Source: Marinobacter vulgaris (lineage in GTDB: Bacteria > Pseudomonadota > Gammaproteobacteria > Pseudomonadales > Oleiphilaceae). Taken from it: DNA of 64,000 bases. The translations under genes and the position numbers were made by a program. Positions 9,815-19,343 of this stretch are shown here, piece by piece. Under the pieces are notes generated by a model, which was given only the letters and a program-made list of their open reading frames with translations, was not told the origin of the DNA and made no database searches. The first letter of the stretch is position 1, and every line of letters begins with the position of its first letter. Location: NCBI RefSeq assembly GCF_003344045.1, contig NZ_QFWX01000002.1, positions 587,635 through 651,634 on the forward strand, written 5' to 3'.

Positions 9815-10780
9815 ATGATCAATCCAACCCTACCCGATGCGTCCCGGATCCGGGCGGCAGAGCAGCGCATTCGGCCGCAACTGGGCGAAACGCCGCTGTT
9901 ACAGGTGCCTGACCTGGATGCGGCCATGGACCAGCCGCTGGGGCTGAAGTGCGAGAGTCTGCAGCGCACCGGCAGTTTCAAGGCCCGTGGCGCTCTGAAC
10001 TGGTTGCTGACCGCCAGTGAAGGTGAACTCAGGGCCGGACTGGTGACGGTGTCTGCCGGTAATCACGCCATCGCTCTGGCCTGGGCGGCGGCCATGCAGG
10101 AGGTGCCGCTCACGGTCGTGATGCCCGAGGGCTCCAGCCCGCTGAAGATCGAGCGCACCCGGGCGCTGGGCGCCGAGGTGATTGTTCACGGCAGCATCCA
10201 GCAGGCGGTGGCCCTGTGTCATGAAATGCGGGATGACAAAGAGCTGACCCTGGTACACCCCTACAACGATGTCCGCATCATGGCCGGGCAGGGCACCGTT
10301 GGTCTGGAGTTGCTGCGCCAGCAGCCGGATGTGGATCGGGTGCTGTGCCCCATTGGCGGCGGAGGGCTGATTTCCGGTCTGGGATTGGCCCTCAGGGCGC
10401 AGCGATCGGAAATCGAGCTGATCGGCGTGGAGCCGGACGGTGCCGCCACCATGTTCAACGCCTGGCAACACCAGGATGCCGGCGCGAGCCTGGATTCAGT
10501 GAAAACCTGGGCCGCCAGCCTGGCACCGGCGGTGGTCGGGGAGTGCACCTACGCCGCCTCCCGCCAGGTGGTGGACCGGATTGTCACGGTTTCCGAAACG
10601 GGTATCCAGGAAGCCACGCGGCGCCTGCTCACCGAGGCCCGGCTCTATGTCGAGCCCGGCGCCAGCGTCGGCCTTGCGGCATTGCTCGAAAACCAGGTTC
10701 CGCCAGAACCCGAGAAGACCACGGTGCTGGTCATCACCGGCGGCAACCTGGACCTGGAACAGGTGAGTCAGTGTCTCTAG
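9815..10780 (+). CDS. PLP-dependent threonine/serine dehydratase-like enzyme
   Basis: Fold-type II PLP enzyme of 321 residues. The Schiff-base lysine is in SFKARGA (near residue 53) and the phosphate loop is GGGGLISG (near 180). The overall length fits single-domain catabolic threonine/serine dehydratases and serine racemases; there is no C-terminal ACT regulatory domain, so it is not biosynthetic IlvA. Threonine deamination to 2-oxobutyrate is the likely reaction, but substrate specificity cannot be read from sequence. It is divergent from pntA, with 205 bp between the start codons. Confidence 0.82.
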   Translation: MINPTLPDASRIRAAEQRIRPQLGETPLLQVPDLDAAMDQPLGLKCESLQRTGSFKARGALNWLLTASEGELRAGLVTVSAGNHAIALAWAAAMQEVPLTVVMPEGSSPLKIERTRALGAEVIVHGSIQQAVALCHEMRDDKELTLVHPYNDVRIMAGQGTVGLELLRQQPDVDRVLCPIGGGGLISGLGLALRAQRSEIELIGVEPDGAATMFNAWQHQDAGASLDSVKTWAASLAPAVVGECTYAASRQVVDRIVTVSETGIQEATRRLLTEARLYVEPGASVGLAALLENQVPPEPEKTTVLVITGGNLDLEQVSQCL

Positions 10781-10798
10781 CAGGCGAAGCGAGCGCAT

Positions 10799-11572
10799 TT
10801 AACTAACCAGTGTACCGCCATCCACAGCCAGGCACTGCCCGGTAATATGCCGGCCGGCTTCCGAGGCCAGCAACACCGCCGCGCCCTTGAGATCCTCCTC
10901 GCCGCCAAAGCGGTTCAGTGGAATGCGCTCCAGCATTTTCTCCCCCTGGGCATCCAGCAGGCCCTGGGACATCTTCGACGGGAAGAAGCCCGGGCAGAGG
11001 GCGTTCACATTGATGTTGTGATGGCCCCACTCGGACGCTAGCGCGCGGGTGAAATTCACCATGGCACCCTTGCTGGTGTTGTAGGCAATGGTTTTCATGC
11101 CTTCCGGGTTGCCGGACAGGCCCGCGATGGAGGCGATGTTGATCACCTTGCCGGTGTTGCGGGGAATCATGCAGCGCTTGCCCACGGCCTGGGTGAGGAA
11201 GAACGCGGCGTTCACGTTGAGGTTCATCACCTTCATCCAGCCTTCTGCCGGGTAGTCTTCCGCCGGTGCCCCCCAGGTAGCGCCGGCGTTGTTGACCAGG
11301 ATATCGATATCACCCAGCTGGCTGACCACCTGGTCCACCACGGCAGGAATACCTTCAAGGTCGGACATGTCGGCAGCGATCGTTACCACCTCAACCCCCT
11401 GGCTTTCGAGGTGGGCTTTGGCGTCGTCCAGTTCATGCTGCTTGCGGGCGCTGATGGCAATTCTGGCGCCCAGCTCGCCCAGGGCTTCGGCCATCTGCAG
11501 GCCCAGGCCGCGTGAGCCGCCGGTTATGAAAGCGACCTTACCGGTCAGATCCAGTAGTTGTTTTACGCTCAT
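10799..11572 (-). CDS. Short-chain dehydrogenase/reductase (beta-oxidation operon)
   Basis: Classical SDR of 257 residues: TGGSRGLG cofactor loop at 17-24, NNAG near 93, catalytic Ser in NIASIAG, and YNTSK (YxxxK). The C-terminus AVDGGTLVS is typical of FabG-like reductases. It is the last gene of the leftward beta-oxidation block, 18 bp after the second acyl-CoA dehydrogenase, with a good ribosome site. It probably oxidises a 3-hydroxyacyl-CoA or related intermediate; the substrate is inferred from context only. Confidence 0.88.
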   Translation of the reverse strand: MSVKQLLDLTGKVAFITGGSRGLGLQMAEALGELGARIAISARKQHELDDAKAHLESQGVEVVTIAADMSDLEGIPAVVDQVVSQLGDIDILVNNAGATWGAPAEDYPAEGWMKVMNLNVNAAFFLTQAVGKRCMIPRNTGKVINIASIAGLSGNPEGMKTIAYNTSKGAMVNFTRALASEWGHHNINVNALCPGFFPSKMSQGLLDAQGEKMLERIPLNRFGGEEDLKGAAVLLASEAGRHITGQCLAVDGGTLVS

Positions 11573-11590
11573 GGTGCTCTCCTTGAGGGT

Positions 11591-12739
11591 TCAGGCAGTC
11601 TTTGCCAGCAGGCCGTCACTGACCTGTGCCAGGTGGTGATCGGCATCACCGAACAGCAGGTTGATCAGGGTCAGGCGCTTGAACAGGTGGGCGGCGAACA
11701 TCTCGTCGGTTACGCCCATACCGCCATGCAGCTGCACCCCTTGCTGGCCTACATAACGGGCCCACTGGCCGACCAGGGTCTTGGCCATGGAAATGGCTTC
11801 TCGGCGGCTGGTGTGGTCATCGGAGTCGGCTTCGCTGGCGGCCAGGATGGCCATGGTCTTGGCCTGTTCGGTGTGGATGAACATGTCTGCCATGCGGTGC
11901 TGCAGTACCTGGAACTTGCCGATGGGAACCCCGAACTGCTTGCGGGTCTTGATGTATTCCAGTGTGGCGGCGTTCATGGCCTCCATGGCCCCAACCGCTT
12001 CCGCACACAGGGCTGCGATGCCCAGATCCACCGCTTTTTCGATGGCCGGGAAAGCGTTATCAATGGTGCCGACCAGGTTGTCGGCACTGACCGTGACGTT
12101 GTTAAAGCTGATCTCGGCGGTGCGGTGGCCGTCATGGGTGGCAAAGTCGTCGACTTTGACGCCTTTCGCGCCGCGATCCACCAGGAACAGCGACAAGCCG
12201 GATTCATCATTCACGCTGCCACTGGTGCGCGCGGATACGATCAGCTGATTGGCCTGAGCGCCATGCAGCACAGCGGTTTTCTGGCCGCTGATCAGGAAAT
12301 GGTCGCCGTCCTTGCGGGCAGTGGTCTGCACATGGCGGAGGTTGTAGCGGGCGCCGGGTTCACTGTGTGCCAGAGCCAGCAGCCGTTCACCGCTGGCGAT
12401 ACCCGGCAGGATGTCGGCCTTCTGGGCATCGTTACCGGCATCCCGGATCAGACCGCCGGCCAGTACCACCGTTGCCAGGTAGGGTTCCACCACCAGTCCG
12501 CGGCCAAAATTTTCCATGACCACCATGGTGTCGATGGCGTTGCCGCCCAGGCCGTCAAAGTCCTCCGGAAATGTGAACCCGAGCAGGCCCATCTCGGCAA
12601 AATTCGCCCAGGTGGCCCGGTCGATGCCGGCCCCGGAGCTGATAATCTCCCCGCGCTTTTCAAAGCCGTACTCGTTGGTCACGAAGCGGCGCAAGGAATC
12701 GTTGAGCATTTGCTGTTCTTCGGTCAGATCAAAATTCAT
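11591..12739 (-). CDS. Acyl-CoA dehydrogenase (second of pair)
   Basis: FAD-dependent acyl-CoA dehydrogenase-family protein of 382 residues, starting MNFDLTEEQQMLNDSLRRFV, the usual N-terminal helix. It shows the C-terminal helical domain with the RKQFG(V)PIGKFQVLQHRMADM segment and LHGGMGVTDE near the end. The pair with the adjacent 395-residue ACAD resembles heteromeric ACAD pairs that act on branched, aromatic or steroid side-chain acyl-CoAs, in which two different subunits form one enzyme. That heteromer idea is an inference from adjacency. GGAGAG precedes the start. Confidence 0.88.
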   Translation of the reverse strand: MNFDLTEEQQMLNDSLRRFVTNEYGFEKRGEIISSGAGIDRATWANFAEMGLLGFTFPEDFDGLGGNAIDTMVVMENFGRGLVVEPYLATVVLAGGLIRDAGNDAQKADILPGIASGERLLALAHSEPGARYNLRHVQTTARKDGDHFLISGQKTAVLHGAQANQLIVSARTSGSVNDESGLSLFLVDRGAKGVKVDDFATHDGHRTAEISFNNVTVSADNLVGTIDNAFPAIEKAVDLGIAALCAEAVGAMEAMNAATLEYIKTRKQFGVPIGKFQVLQHRMADMFIHTEQAKTMAILAASEADSDDHTSRREAISMAKTLVGQWARYVGQQGVQLHGGMGVTDEMFAAHLFKRLTLINLLFGDADHHLAQVSDGLLAKTA

Positions 12740-12774
12740 AAATGTCTCTCCAAACCCTTGGGGCTGATGGCTCG

Positions 12775-13962
12775 TTACAGACCGAGCACGAGTTGGGCAA
12801 TGATATTGCGCTGGATTTCGTTGGACCCGCCGAAGATCGACAGCTTGCGCATATTGAAGTAATCCCCGGCAGAGGGGGTTGCGTCTATCGAGCCTGTGCG
12901 TGGGCCGTTGTAATCCAGTTCCAGTGCTTCGGGAATATGGGCAATGGAATCCTGGCCGCCCGCCTCCATCAGCATTTCAAACAGCTGCTGGCCGATTTCG
13001 GTACCGCGGATTTTGAGAATCGACGCCTGGGGCCCGGGGCCACGCTTGTCGGTCAGCACCCGCAATACCGTCAGCTCAAGGGCCCGCAGTTCGGCATCCA
13101 GCTGCGCCAGCCGGTCACGGAAACGGGTGTTCTCAATCAGCGGCCGCTGGCCGTCCTGCTCCTGACAGGCCACCTCTTTCAGGCGCTTCATCATGGCTTT
13201 CCACTGGCCCACATTGGCCAGGCCGGTACGTTCGTGACCCAGCAGGAACTTGGCGTAGGTCCAGCCCTTGTTTTCCTCTCCGACGAGGTTCTCGGCAGGC
13301 ACCTTCACATTGTCGAAGTAAACCTCGTTTATCTCATGCTCCCCGTCCAGCATGATGATGGGCTTCACTTCGATGCCCGGGGTGTTCATGTCAATCAGCA
13401 GGAACGAAATTCCCTGTTGCGGCTTGCCTTCATTGCTGGTCCGCACCAGACAGAAAATCCAGTCCGCATGCTGTCCCAGGGTGGTCCAGGTTTTCTGGCC
13501 GTTGACGACGTAATGGTCACCTTCAAGCTTGGCCGAAGTACGCAGTGAGGCCAGATCCGAACCGGCACCGGGTTCAGAATAGCCTTGGCACCACCAGTCT
13601 TCACCGCTGAGAATGCCCGGCAGGAAACGTTTTTTCTGCGCTTCGTTGCCGAATGTCATGATGACGGGCGCGACCATACGCAGCCCGAAATCCAGCTGGC
13701 GGGGTGCACCGGCAAGGGCACACTCTTCCTCGAAAATGATCTGCTCAACCGGGCTCCAGCCCGTGCCGCCAAACTCTTTCGGCCAGGTGGAAGCGCCCCA
13801 GCCCTTATCAAACAGAATTTTCTGCCAGCGTTCGGTCATCGCCTTGTCCGGGCGCAAACGTTTCTGCACCCGTTCGCGAATGTCGTCTGGCAGGTTTTCA
13901 TCAAGAAACTGGCGAACTTCAGCGCGGAACGCTTCTTGTTCGGGGGTGTAATTCAGGTCCAT
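12775..13962 (-). CDS. Acyl-CoA dehydrogenase (first of pair)
   Basis: A 395-residue acyl-CoA dehydrogenase starting MDLNYTPEQEAFRAEVRQFL. FAD and substrate contacts include CQGYSEPGAGSDLASLRT and the WTTLGQHADWIFCLVRT strand, and the C-terminus has FGGSNEIQRNIIAQ. The ribosome site is GAGGTG. The gene follows a 437-bp gap that contains two hairpin repeats (14051 and 14263) after the thiolase gene, so it may be processed from, or promoted separately to, the upstream half of the locus. Confidence 0.9.
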   Translation of the reverse strand: MDLNYTPEQEAFRAEVRQFLDENLPDDIRERVQKRLRPDKAMTERWQKILFDKGWGASTWPKEFGGTGWSPVEQIIFEEECALAGAPRQLDFGLRMVAPVIMTFGNEAQKKRFLPGILSGEDWWCQGYSEPGAGSDLASLRTSAKLEGDHYVVNGQKTWTTLGQHADWIFCLVRTSNEGKPQQGISFLLIDMNTPGIEVKPIIMLDGEHEINEVYFDNVKVPAENLVGEENKGWTYAKFLLGHERTGLANVGQWKAMMKRLKEVACQEQDGQRPLIENTRFRDRLAQLDAELRALELTVLRVLTDKRGPGPQASILKIRGTEIGQQLFEMLMEAGGQDSIAHIPEALELDYNGPRTGSIDATPSAGDYFNMRKLSIFGGSNEIQRNIIAQLVLGL

Positions 13963-14050
13963 GTTGCACCTCTTGTCTGGTGGCTGAGGTAAATGGTTTT
14001 TGGAGCTGCCTGCTGGTCATTACTGCCGGGCCTGCGGCTCTTGTTGGTTG

Positions 14051-14161
14051 TGCCGGGCGGGGAAACCCTTTCAAAACACGCTCCTTCGGCACATCCATGT
14101 GACGCTTGGACTCCGCCATCCATGGCTCCGTACAGTTTTGAAAGGGTTTCCCCGCCCGGCA
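14051..14161 (+). repeat. Dispersed hairpin element, copy A (conserved core with self-complementary arms)
   Basis: Perfect 27-bp inverted arms (14051-14077 and 14135-14161) enclose a 57-nt core (14078-14134). The core carries the family-conserved CTCCGCCATCCATGGCTCCG near its right end and a smaller dyad CACATCCATGTG to its left, so the folded form would be a long stem with two short hairpins. The outer arms begin TGCCGGGCGGGG and end near the loop in CAAAAC. The core matches copy B (reverse complement) at 50 of 57 positions. It contains no gene and lies between the thiolase stop and an acyl-CoA dehydrogenase start. Confidence 0.9.
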
Positions 14162-14262
14162 CTTCGAGTCTGAGCGTGCCTGCCGTTGCGAATTGCAAGA
14201 AGCGGTCGCGGCACAGCATTCAAAAGTTGCACCTGTTGGCCATTGCACAAAGCTATGGGCGG

Positions 14263-14367
14263 CTGTTGGGTAGGGGGCTCCAAAACCGTGCGGAGCCATG
14301 GATGGCGGAGCTCGAGCGTCACATGGACGTGCCGAAGGAGCGCGTTTTGGAGCCCCCTACCCAACAG
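14263..14367 (-). repeat. Dispersed hairpin element, copy B (reverse orientation)
   Basis: Perfect 24-bp arms (14263-14286, 14344-14367) around a 57-nt core in the opposite orientation to copy A, 102 bp away. The arm sequence (CTGTTGGGTAGGGGGCTCC...) differs from copy A except for the AAAAC next to the core, yet it is fully self-complementary. The small dyads are again present in the core. It ends 33 bp before the thiolase stop codon. The rest of the gap 13963-14400 shows no gene. Confidence 0.9.
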
Positions 14368-14400
14368 GTGCCTCCACCCAAGCAATAGGCAAACAGAGCT

Positions 14401-15582
14401 TTAGGCCACCTCAAACAACCCGGCAGCACCCATACCGGTACCGACGCACATAGTAACGACGACGTATTTAACACCACGGCGCTTGCCTTCGATGAGGGCG
14501 TGGCCGACCAGGCGGGAACCGGTGGTGCCGTAGGGGTGGCCGACGGCGATGGCGCCGCCGTTGACGTTCAGGCGGTCCATGGGGATGCCCAGTTTGCGCT
14601 GGCAGTAGAGGACCTGAACGGCGAAGGCTTCGTTGAGTTCCCACAGGCCGATGTCGTCGACGGTCAGGCCGGCACGCTTGAGCAGCTTGGGAACCGCGAA
14701 CACCGGGCCGATGCCCATTTCGTCGGGCTCACAACCGGCCACGGCGAATCCGCGGAAGATGCCCAGCGGGGTGGCACCGCGCTGTTCGGCGATTTTGCTG
14801 TCCATCAGCACGCATGCAGAAGCACCGTCGGAGAACTGGCTGGCGTTGCCGGCAGTGACTACGCCGCCTTCCATTGCCGAGCGGATCTTGCTGACGCCTT
14901 CCAGGTTGGTGTCGGGGCGGATGCCTTCGTCCTGGCTGACGGTGACTTCCTGGCTGCTGAGCTGGCCGGTGGCCTTGTCGGCGACGCCCATGGTGGTGGT
15001 AATGGGCACGATTTCGTCGTCGAACTTGCCTTCTTCACGGCCCTTGGTGGCCAGGTTCTGGCTGCGGACGCCGTATTCGTCCATGTCTTCTTTCTTGATG
15101 CCGTAGCGCTTGGCCACGGTTTCGGCGGTGTCCAGCATGGACCAGTACAGCTCCGGCTTGTTCTTCGCCAGCCAGGGTTCCATGAAGTAGTTCTGGTTAA
15201 CGTTGGCCTGGACGGTGGAGATGGACTCAACACCACCGGCAACCATCACCGGCACCCGGTCCACGGCAATGTGGTGGGCTGCCATTGCAATGGCCTGCAG
15301 GCCGGAAGAACAGAAGCGGTTGATGGTGGCGCCAGCAACGGAGACTGGCAGGCCCGCGCGGATCGCGCCCATGCGGGCGACGTCGTTACCGGTGGAGCCT
15401 TCGGGCAGGGCGCAGCCCATCAGCACGTCTTCGATTTCGTTGGGATCGACTTTTGAACGCTCAACCGCGTGTTGGATGGCGTGACCAGCCAAGGTAGCGC
15501 CGTGGGTCATGTTCAGGCCGCCGCGCCAGGATTTGGCCAGGGGCGTGCGGGCGGTGGATACGATGACAACATCATTGGACAT
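14401..15582 (-). CDS. Thiolase (acetyl-CoA C-acyltransferase)
   Basis: 3-ketoacyl-CoA thiolase of 393 residues. The acylated nucleophile Cys91 is in [24 protein letters not shown] gives the active-site His, and CVGTGMGAA gives the second Cys near the C-terminus. It cleaves 3-ketoacyl-CoA to acetyl-CoA and a shortened acyl-CoA. It follows the multifunctional hydratase/dehydrogenase gene by 30 bp with a GGAG ribosome site, so it is cotranscribed with it. The degradative role is taken from the operon; biosynthetic acetoacetyl-CoA thiolases share these motifs. Confidence 0.93.
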   Translation of the reverse strand: MSNDVVIVSTARTPLAKSWRGGLNMTHGATLAGHAIQHAVERSKVDPNEIEDVLMGCALPEGSTGNDVARMGAIRAGLPVSVAGATINRFCSSGLQAIAMAAHHIAVDRVPVMVAGGVESISTVQANVNQNYFMEPWLAKNKPELYWSMLDTAETVAKRYGIKKEDMDEYGVRSQNLATKGREEGKFDDEIVPITTTMGVADKATGQLSSQEVTVSQDEGIRPDTNLEGVSKIRSAMEGGVVTAGNASQFSDGASACVLMDSKIAEQRGATPLGIFRGFAVAGCEPDEMGIGPVFAVPKLLKRAGLTVDDIGLWELNEAFAVQVLYCQRKLGIPMDRLNVNGGAIAVGHPYGTTGSRLVGHALIEGKRRGVKYVVVTMCVGTGMGAAGLFEVA

Positions 15583-15612
15583 AATAATTCTCCGAATAAA
15601 TTCGTGGACCGG

Positions 15613-17709
15613 TTATTTGCTATCGAAACCCTTGCCTTCCTCAGCGCGCTTGGCCAGCAGCGCTGCGGGCTCCCAGAAACCTGGCTGGGTGTGGCGGTCT
15701 TCGGTAAAGGCCTGCATGGCGCGAACCACGTTGGGCAGTCCGACTTCTTCGGCGTAATGCATGGGGCCGCCGCGGAACACGGGGAAGCCGTAACCGGTCA
15801 GGTACACCATGTCGATGTCGGAGGCGCGCTGGGCGATGCCTTCGTCGAGAATCTGCGCGCCTTCGTTCACCAGGGCGTAAACACAACGCTCGACGATTTC
15901 CTGGTTGCTGATCTTGCGCGGAGTAATGCCCAGCTCGGCGCGGACGTCGTCCACCACCTTGTCCACTTCCGGATCATGCAGGGCGTTGCGGTTGCCCGGC
16001 TCGTAGCGGTAGAAACCGGCGCCGGTTTTCTGGCCGTAGCGGCCCATTTCGCAAAGGCGGTCTGCGACGACCATCTTCACCATCTCCGGGTTTTCTTCAT
16101 ACTGGCGCTTGCGGATGGCCCAGCCGATGTCGCCGCCGGCCAGGTCAGCCATACGCAGCGGGCCCATGGCAAAGCCGAACTTCTCGATGGCCTTGTCGAT
16201 CTGTTGCACGCTGGCGCCTTCTTCCAGCATAAGCAGGGCTTCGCGCTGGTACTTGTTGATCATGCGGTTGCCGATAAAGCCGTCGCACACACCGGAAACC
16301 ACGGCGGTCTTCTTGATTGCCTTGGCCAGTTTCATGGCGGTGGCCAGTACGTCCTTGGCGGTTTTTTCGCCGCGAACCACTTCCAGCAGCTTCATGATGT
16401 TGGCCGGGCTGAAGAAGTGCAGGCCGATGACGTCTTCCGGGCGTTTGGTGAAGCTGGCGATCTTGTTGAGATCCAGGGTGGAGGTGTTGGAGGCCAGGAT
16501 AGCGCCTGACTTGCAGACCTCATCCAGCTTCTCGAACACGGACTGCTTCACGCCCATTTCCTCGAACACGGCTTCGATCACCAGGTCCGCATTGCTCAGG
16601 TCGTCATAGCTCAGTGACGGCGTGAGCAGTGCCATTTTGGCCTTGGCGTCGTCTTCGCTCATGCGGCCTTTCTTCACGCGGCCTTCGTAGACTTTGCGGA
16701 TGGCCTCAACACCACGGTCCAGGCCTTCCTGCTTCATTTCCACCAGGGTCACGGGAATGCCAGCGTTGAGGAAGTTGATGCTGATGCCGGTACCCATGGT
16801 GCCGCCACCGATAACACCCACGGACTTGATGTCGCGAACCGGAGTATCGGAGGGCACATCAGCAATCTTGCTGGTCAGGCGCTCGGAGAAGAAGGCGTGG
16901 CGCAGGGCGCGGGATTCCGGTGTCTGCATCAGGTTTACGAAGGCTTCGCGCTCCACTTCCATGCCCTTGTCGAACGGCATGGTCACCGCAGCCTTCACGG
17001 CTTCAACACACTTCAGCGGGGCGGGGTAGTTCTTGGCCATGGCGCCGACGGTGTTCTGGGTGAACATGAAGAAGCCTTCCGGGTTGGGGTGCTTCGCTTT
17101 CAGGTCACGCACTTTTTTCAGCGGCAGGTTTTCGCTGACCACCTTGGTGGCGAAGGCAATGGCCGCATCCAGCAGTTCGCCGTCAACAATCTCGTCAAAC
17201 AGCGCGCTGCCCTTGAACTGTTTGGCAGGTACGACACTGCCGGACACAATCATGTTCAGGGCGTGTTCGGCGCCGATCACCCGGGGCAGGCGCTGGGTGC
17301 CACCGGCACCGGGCAGCAGGCCCAGTTTCACTTCCGGCAGGGCAATCTGGGCATCGGGTTTGGCTATGCGGTAATGGCAACCCAGGGCCAGTTCCAGGCC
17401 CCCACCCATGCAGGCACCGCTGATGGCCGCGATTACCGGCTTGCGGCTGGTTTCCACGTAGTTGATCACGGTGTTCAGGTTGGGTTCGGCGGAGGCTTTG
17501 TCGCTGCCGAACTCGCTGATGTCGGCGCCGCCGGAGAAAGCACGGTCGGAACCGATCAATACAACGGCCTTCACGGCGTCATCGGCTTCCGCCGTACGGA
17601 TGCCGTTCACAATGCCCTGGCGCAGGGCCAGGGCCAGGCCATTGACGGGCGGATTGTCGAGTCGGATGACGGCGATATTGCCGTTGACATCATAGTGGGC
17701 GGTACTCAT
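15613..17709 (-). CDS. Multifunctional enoyl-CoA hydratase / 3-hydroxyacyl-CoA dehydrogenase (FadJ/FadB-like)
   Basis: A 698-residue fusion. The N-terminal crotonase domain (about 1-200) has the oxyanion segment [15 protein letters not shown]. The 3-hydroxyacyl-CoA dehydrogenase domain follows with the NAD motif [13 protein letters not shown] near residue 300 and the C-terminal helical repeats. It carries out hydration then oxidation in beta-oxidation. ATG 17709 is chosen over an upstream in-frame start at 17835 because it has a GGGAG ribosome site and the crotonase fold begins right there, and because the extension would run through the palindromic operators at 17773-17809. Confidence 0.93.
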   Translation of the reverse strand: MSTAHYDVNGNIAVIRLDNPPVNGLALALRQGIVNGIRTAEADDAVKAVVLIGSDRAFSGGADISEFGSDKASAEPNLNTVINYVETSRKPVIAAISGACMGGGLELALGCHYRIAKPDAQIALPEVKLGLLPGAGGTQRLPRVIGAEHALNMIVSGSVVPAKQFKGSALFDEIVDGELLDAAIAFATKVVSENLPLKKVRDLKAKHPNPEGFFMFTQNTVGAMAKNYPAPLKCVEAVKAAVTMPFDKGMEVEREAFVNLMQTPESRALRHAFFSERLTSKIADVPSDTPVRDIKSVGVIGGGTMGTGISINFLNAGIPVTLVEMKQEGLDRGVEAIRKVYEGRVKKGRMSEDDAKAKMALLTPSLSYDDLSNADLVIEAVFEEMGVKQSVFEKLDEVCKSGAILASNTSTLDLNKIASFTKRPEDVIGLHFFSPANIMKLLEVVRGEKTAKDVLATAMKLAKAIKKTAVVSGVCDGFIGNRMINKYQREALLMLEEGASVQQIDKAIEKFGFAMGPLRMADLAGGDIGWAIRKRQYEENPEMVKMVVADRLCEMGRYGQKTGAGFYRYEPGNRNALHDPEVDKVVDDVRAELGITPRKISNQEIVERCVYALVNEGAQILDEGIAQRASDIDMVYLTGYGFPVFRGGPMHYAEEVGLPNVVRAMQAFTEDRHTQPGFWEPAALLAKRAEEGKGFDSK

Positions 17710-17772
17710 TGGGCAGCTCCCTGATCTGGAATCGGGTTGATCGTCGGTATGAAGACTCGCGTTGAAATCTCC

Positions 17773-17809
17773 ATACACTGGTGTATTGTTGATCCATACA
17801 CTAATGTAT
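17773..17809. promoter_or_regulatory. Two palindromic operators in the TetR / beta-oxidation divergent promoter
   Basis: ATACACTGGTGTAT (17773-17786) is a perfect 14-bp palindrome. ATACACTAATGTAT (17796-17809) is the same motif with one mismatched pair, 23 bp away centre to centre (about two helical turns). Both lie between the divergent starts at 17709 and 17909, the expected place for a TetR dimer pair. Confidence 0.7.
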
Positions 17810-17908
17810 GTTTTGGGCAGGGTCAACGGTTTCAAATTCGTGACTCCTGTTCATGTAGAATGCACCCGCAGGTTTCCAAAACCGCCAGCAGCAGGATCCG
17901 ACCACCGA

Positions 17909-18523
17909 ATGACTGACGCCCGACAGACCAGACCACGCAAGACACCGGTAAAAGCGCAACTGACCCGTGACGACTGGCTGGACGCCGCCGCCGGGGAAGT
18001 GGCTGCTGGCGGTTTCGGCCACTTGCGGGTGCTGACGCTGTCGAAAAAACTTGGCGTTACCCGTGGCAGTTTCTACTGGCACTTCAAGGACCATGAGGAC
18101 CTGGTGGTCAGCTTTCTCGATCGCTGGCGAGACCGGCGCCTTCATGAACTGCAGTACTGGAAGCCCAAAGGCGGGGATGTGGAAACCGAGCTGCGGCAGA
18201 TTCTCGAGCTCCTGCTCACGGATGCCTCCCGTAACATCCGCCGCCTGCAGGTGGAGCTGGCGGTACGGGACTTTGCCCGCCGCAACGACTATGCCGCTGA
18301 TCTGGTCACCGAGGTGGATGAGGCCCGTATCAACCAGAACTGTGAGCTGTATGAGCGTCTGAGCAGTGACCCCCAGCGGATACGGGACCTGTCTCTGCTG
18401 ATGTACGTGGCGACCATCGGCTCCCAGGTGGTGCTCACGGGCAAGAAGGGCGACGCCGAGACCATCCGCCGGGTGGAAGACCTGATGGCGCGCCTGGCCC
18501 TGGGGCAGCGTGATGACAATTAG
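17909..18523 (+). CDS. TetR/AcrR family transcriptional regulator
   Basis: A 204-residue regulator with an N-terminal TetR helix-turn-helix (AAAGEVAAGGFGHLRVLTLSKKLGVTRGSFYWHFKDHEDLV, as two stretches around residues 22-60) and a helical ligand domain. It is divergent from the beta-oxidation genes over two matched palindromes, so it probably represses them and is released by an acyl-CoA or related ligand; this is inference. ATG 17909 is taken as the start because the longer reading frame from 17762 would begin before the operators. Confidence 0.85.
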   Translation: MTDARQTRPRKTPVKAQLTRDDWLDAAAGEVAAGGFGHLRVLTLSKKLGVTRGSFYWHFKDHEDLVVSFLDRWRDRRLHELQYWKPKGGDVETELRQILELLLTDASRNIRRLQVELAVRDFARRNDYAADLVTEVDEARINQNCELYERLSSDPQRIRDLSLLMYVATIGSQVVLTGKKGDAETIRRVEDLMARLALGQRDDN

Positions 18524-19340
18524 ACGGCTGGCGCTGGCGGTGATGGGCGCTTGCGTGGGTTCTGCCTTTGCCGCATCCGCCCATGACGCCTGCGTGGAAG
18601 ACGCGAAAACCGAACTGGAAGCGCTTTACTGCACCGTCGTCAGCGAAGGCCAGGGCGCCGGGTTGCCGTCGCCAACGGATTTCAAGCGCAACGATCCACA
18701 GGTCCAGGCGCTGCTGTTACGTCGCCCTGCCGGGCGTCTGGGCCTGGAAGTGCCGCAGCCCGGTACTTCAGCAACGGCTGACTCCAGAACTCAGTCTGAG
18801 CAAGCTGACCCAGAGCCCGAGGTGGCTGAGCCGGAGGACAATCCACCGGCAGACAGCGGTCAGCTGGCGGATTGCCGCCTCGAAGGCCAAAGAATTTCCT
18901 GCCCAGGACGCCGTTTTGAGCTGGCGATCAACCAGTCCAACAATAAGCTGGCGAATGGGGTTCTGGAACCGGATAACCGCCTTGGGTTGAGTTCATTCGA
19001 GGGCAACCGCAATGACGAGGAAGCGGTGCGGCGTTACCTGTCCGACGCCTACGATCGGTACATCCCCAAAATGGTGAATATTGGCCTGGGCGCCAACACC
19101 ATGAGTTTTACCGCGTTCCATAACGCCTTCCACACCATGGAAGACGGTGGCGTCGACTTCGCCCGGCGCATGGAGCGGACCTTTACGCTGCTCAAGCAGG
19201 ACAAAAAGCACCTGGCGGTAAAGTCCCGCTATCACGACGAGGTGCCGGACGACCTTTCCCTGTGCACATTCATCAATCGCGACATCCTTGTCTGCGACAA
19301 TGTAGGCACCAACTGGGTCTACGTCAGCCGATCCCGCTAG
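18513..19340 (+). CDS. Secreted protein of unknown function
   Basis: About 275 residues with a signal peptide (MTIRRLALAVMGACVGSAFAASA). Two Cys follow shortly after the predicted cleavage site (DACVEDAK...YCTVVSE). A Pro/Glu-rich acidic linker spans about residues 85-115, and then comes a globular region with two further Cys pairs, likely disulphide-bonded. I do not recognise the family. The gene starts inside the last codons of the TetR gene (11-bp overlap), which suggests translational coupling. ATG 18513 follows an in-frame GTG. Confidence 0.7.
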   Translation: MTIRRLALAVMGACVGSAFAASAHDACVEDAKTELEALYCTVVSEGQGAGLPSPTDFKRNDPQVQALLLRRPAGRLGLEVPQPGTSATADSRTQSEQADPEPEVAEPEDNPPADSGQLADCRLEGQRISCPGRRFELAINQSNNKLANGVLEPDNRLGLSSFEGNRNDEEAVRRYLSDAYDRYIPKMVNIGLGANTMSFTAFHNAFHTMEDGGVDFARRMERTFTLLKQDKKHLAVKSRYHDEVPDDLSLCTFINRDILVCDNVGTNWVYVSRSR

Positions 19341-19343
19341 TCT

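Noticed and set aside
11558..12862. A 434-codon open frame opposite the acyl-CoA dehydrogenase gene
   Set aside because: Shadow of a well-supported gene, with no ribosome site or domain.
13919..14404. Several 70-130 codon frames spanning hairpin copies A and B
   Set aside because: They exist only because the repeats are GC-rich; their products are Arg/Pro-rich fragments that repeat at each hairpin copy, a common source of false annotations.
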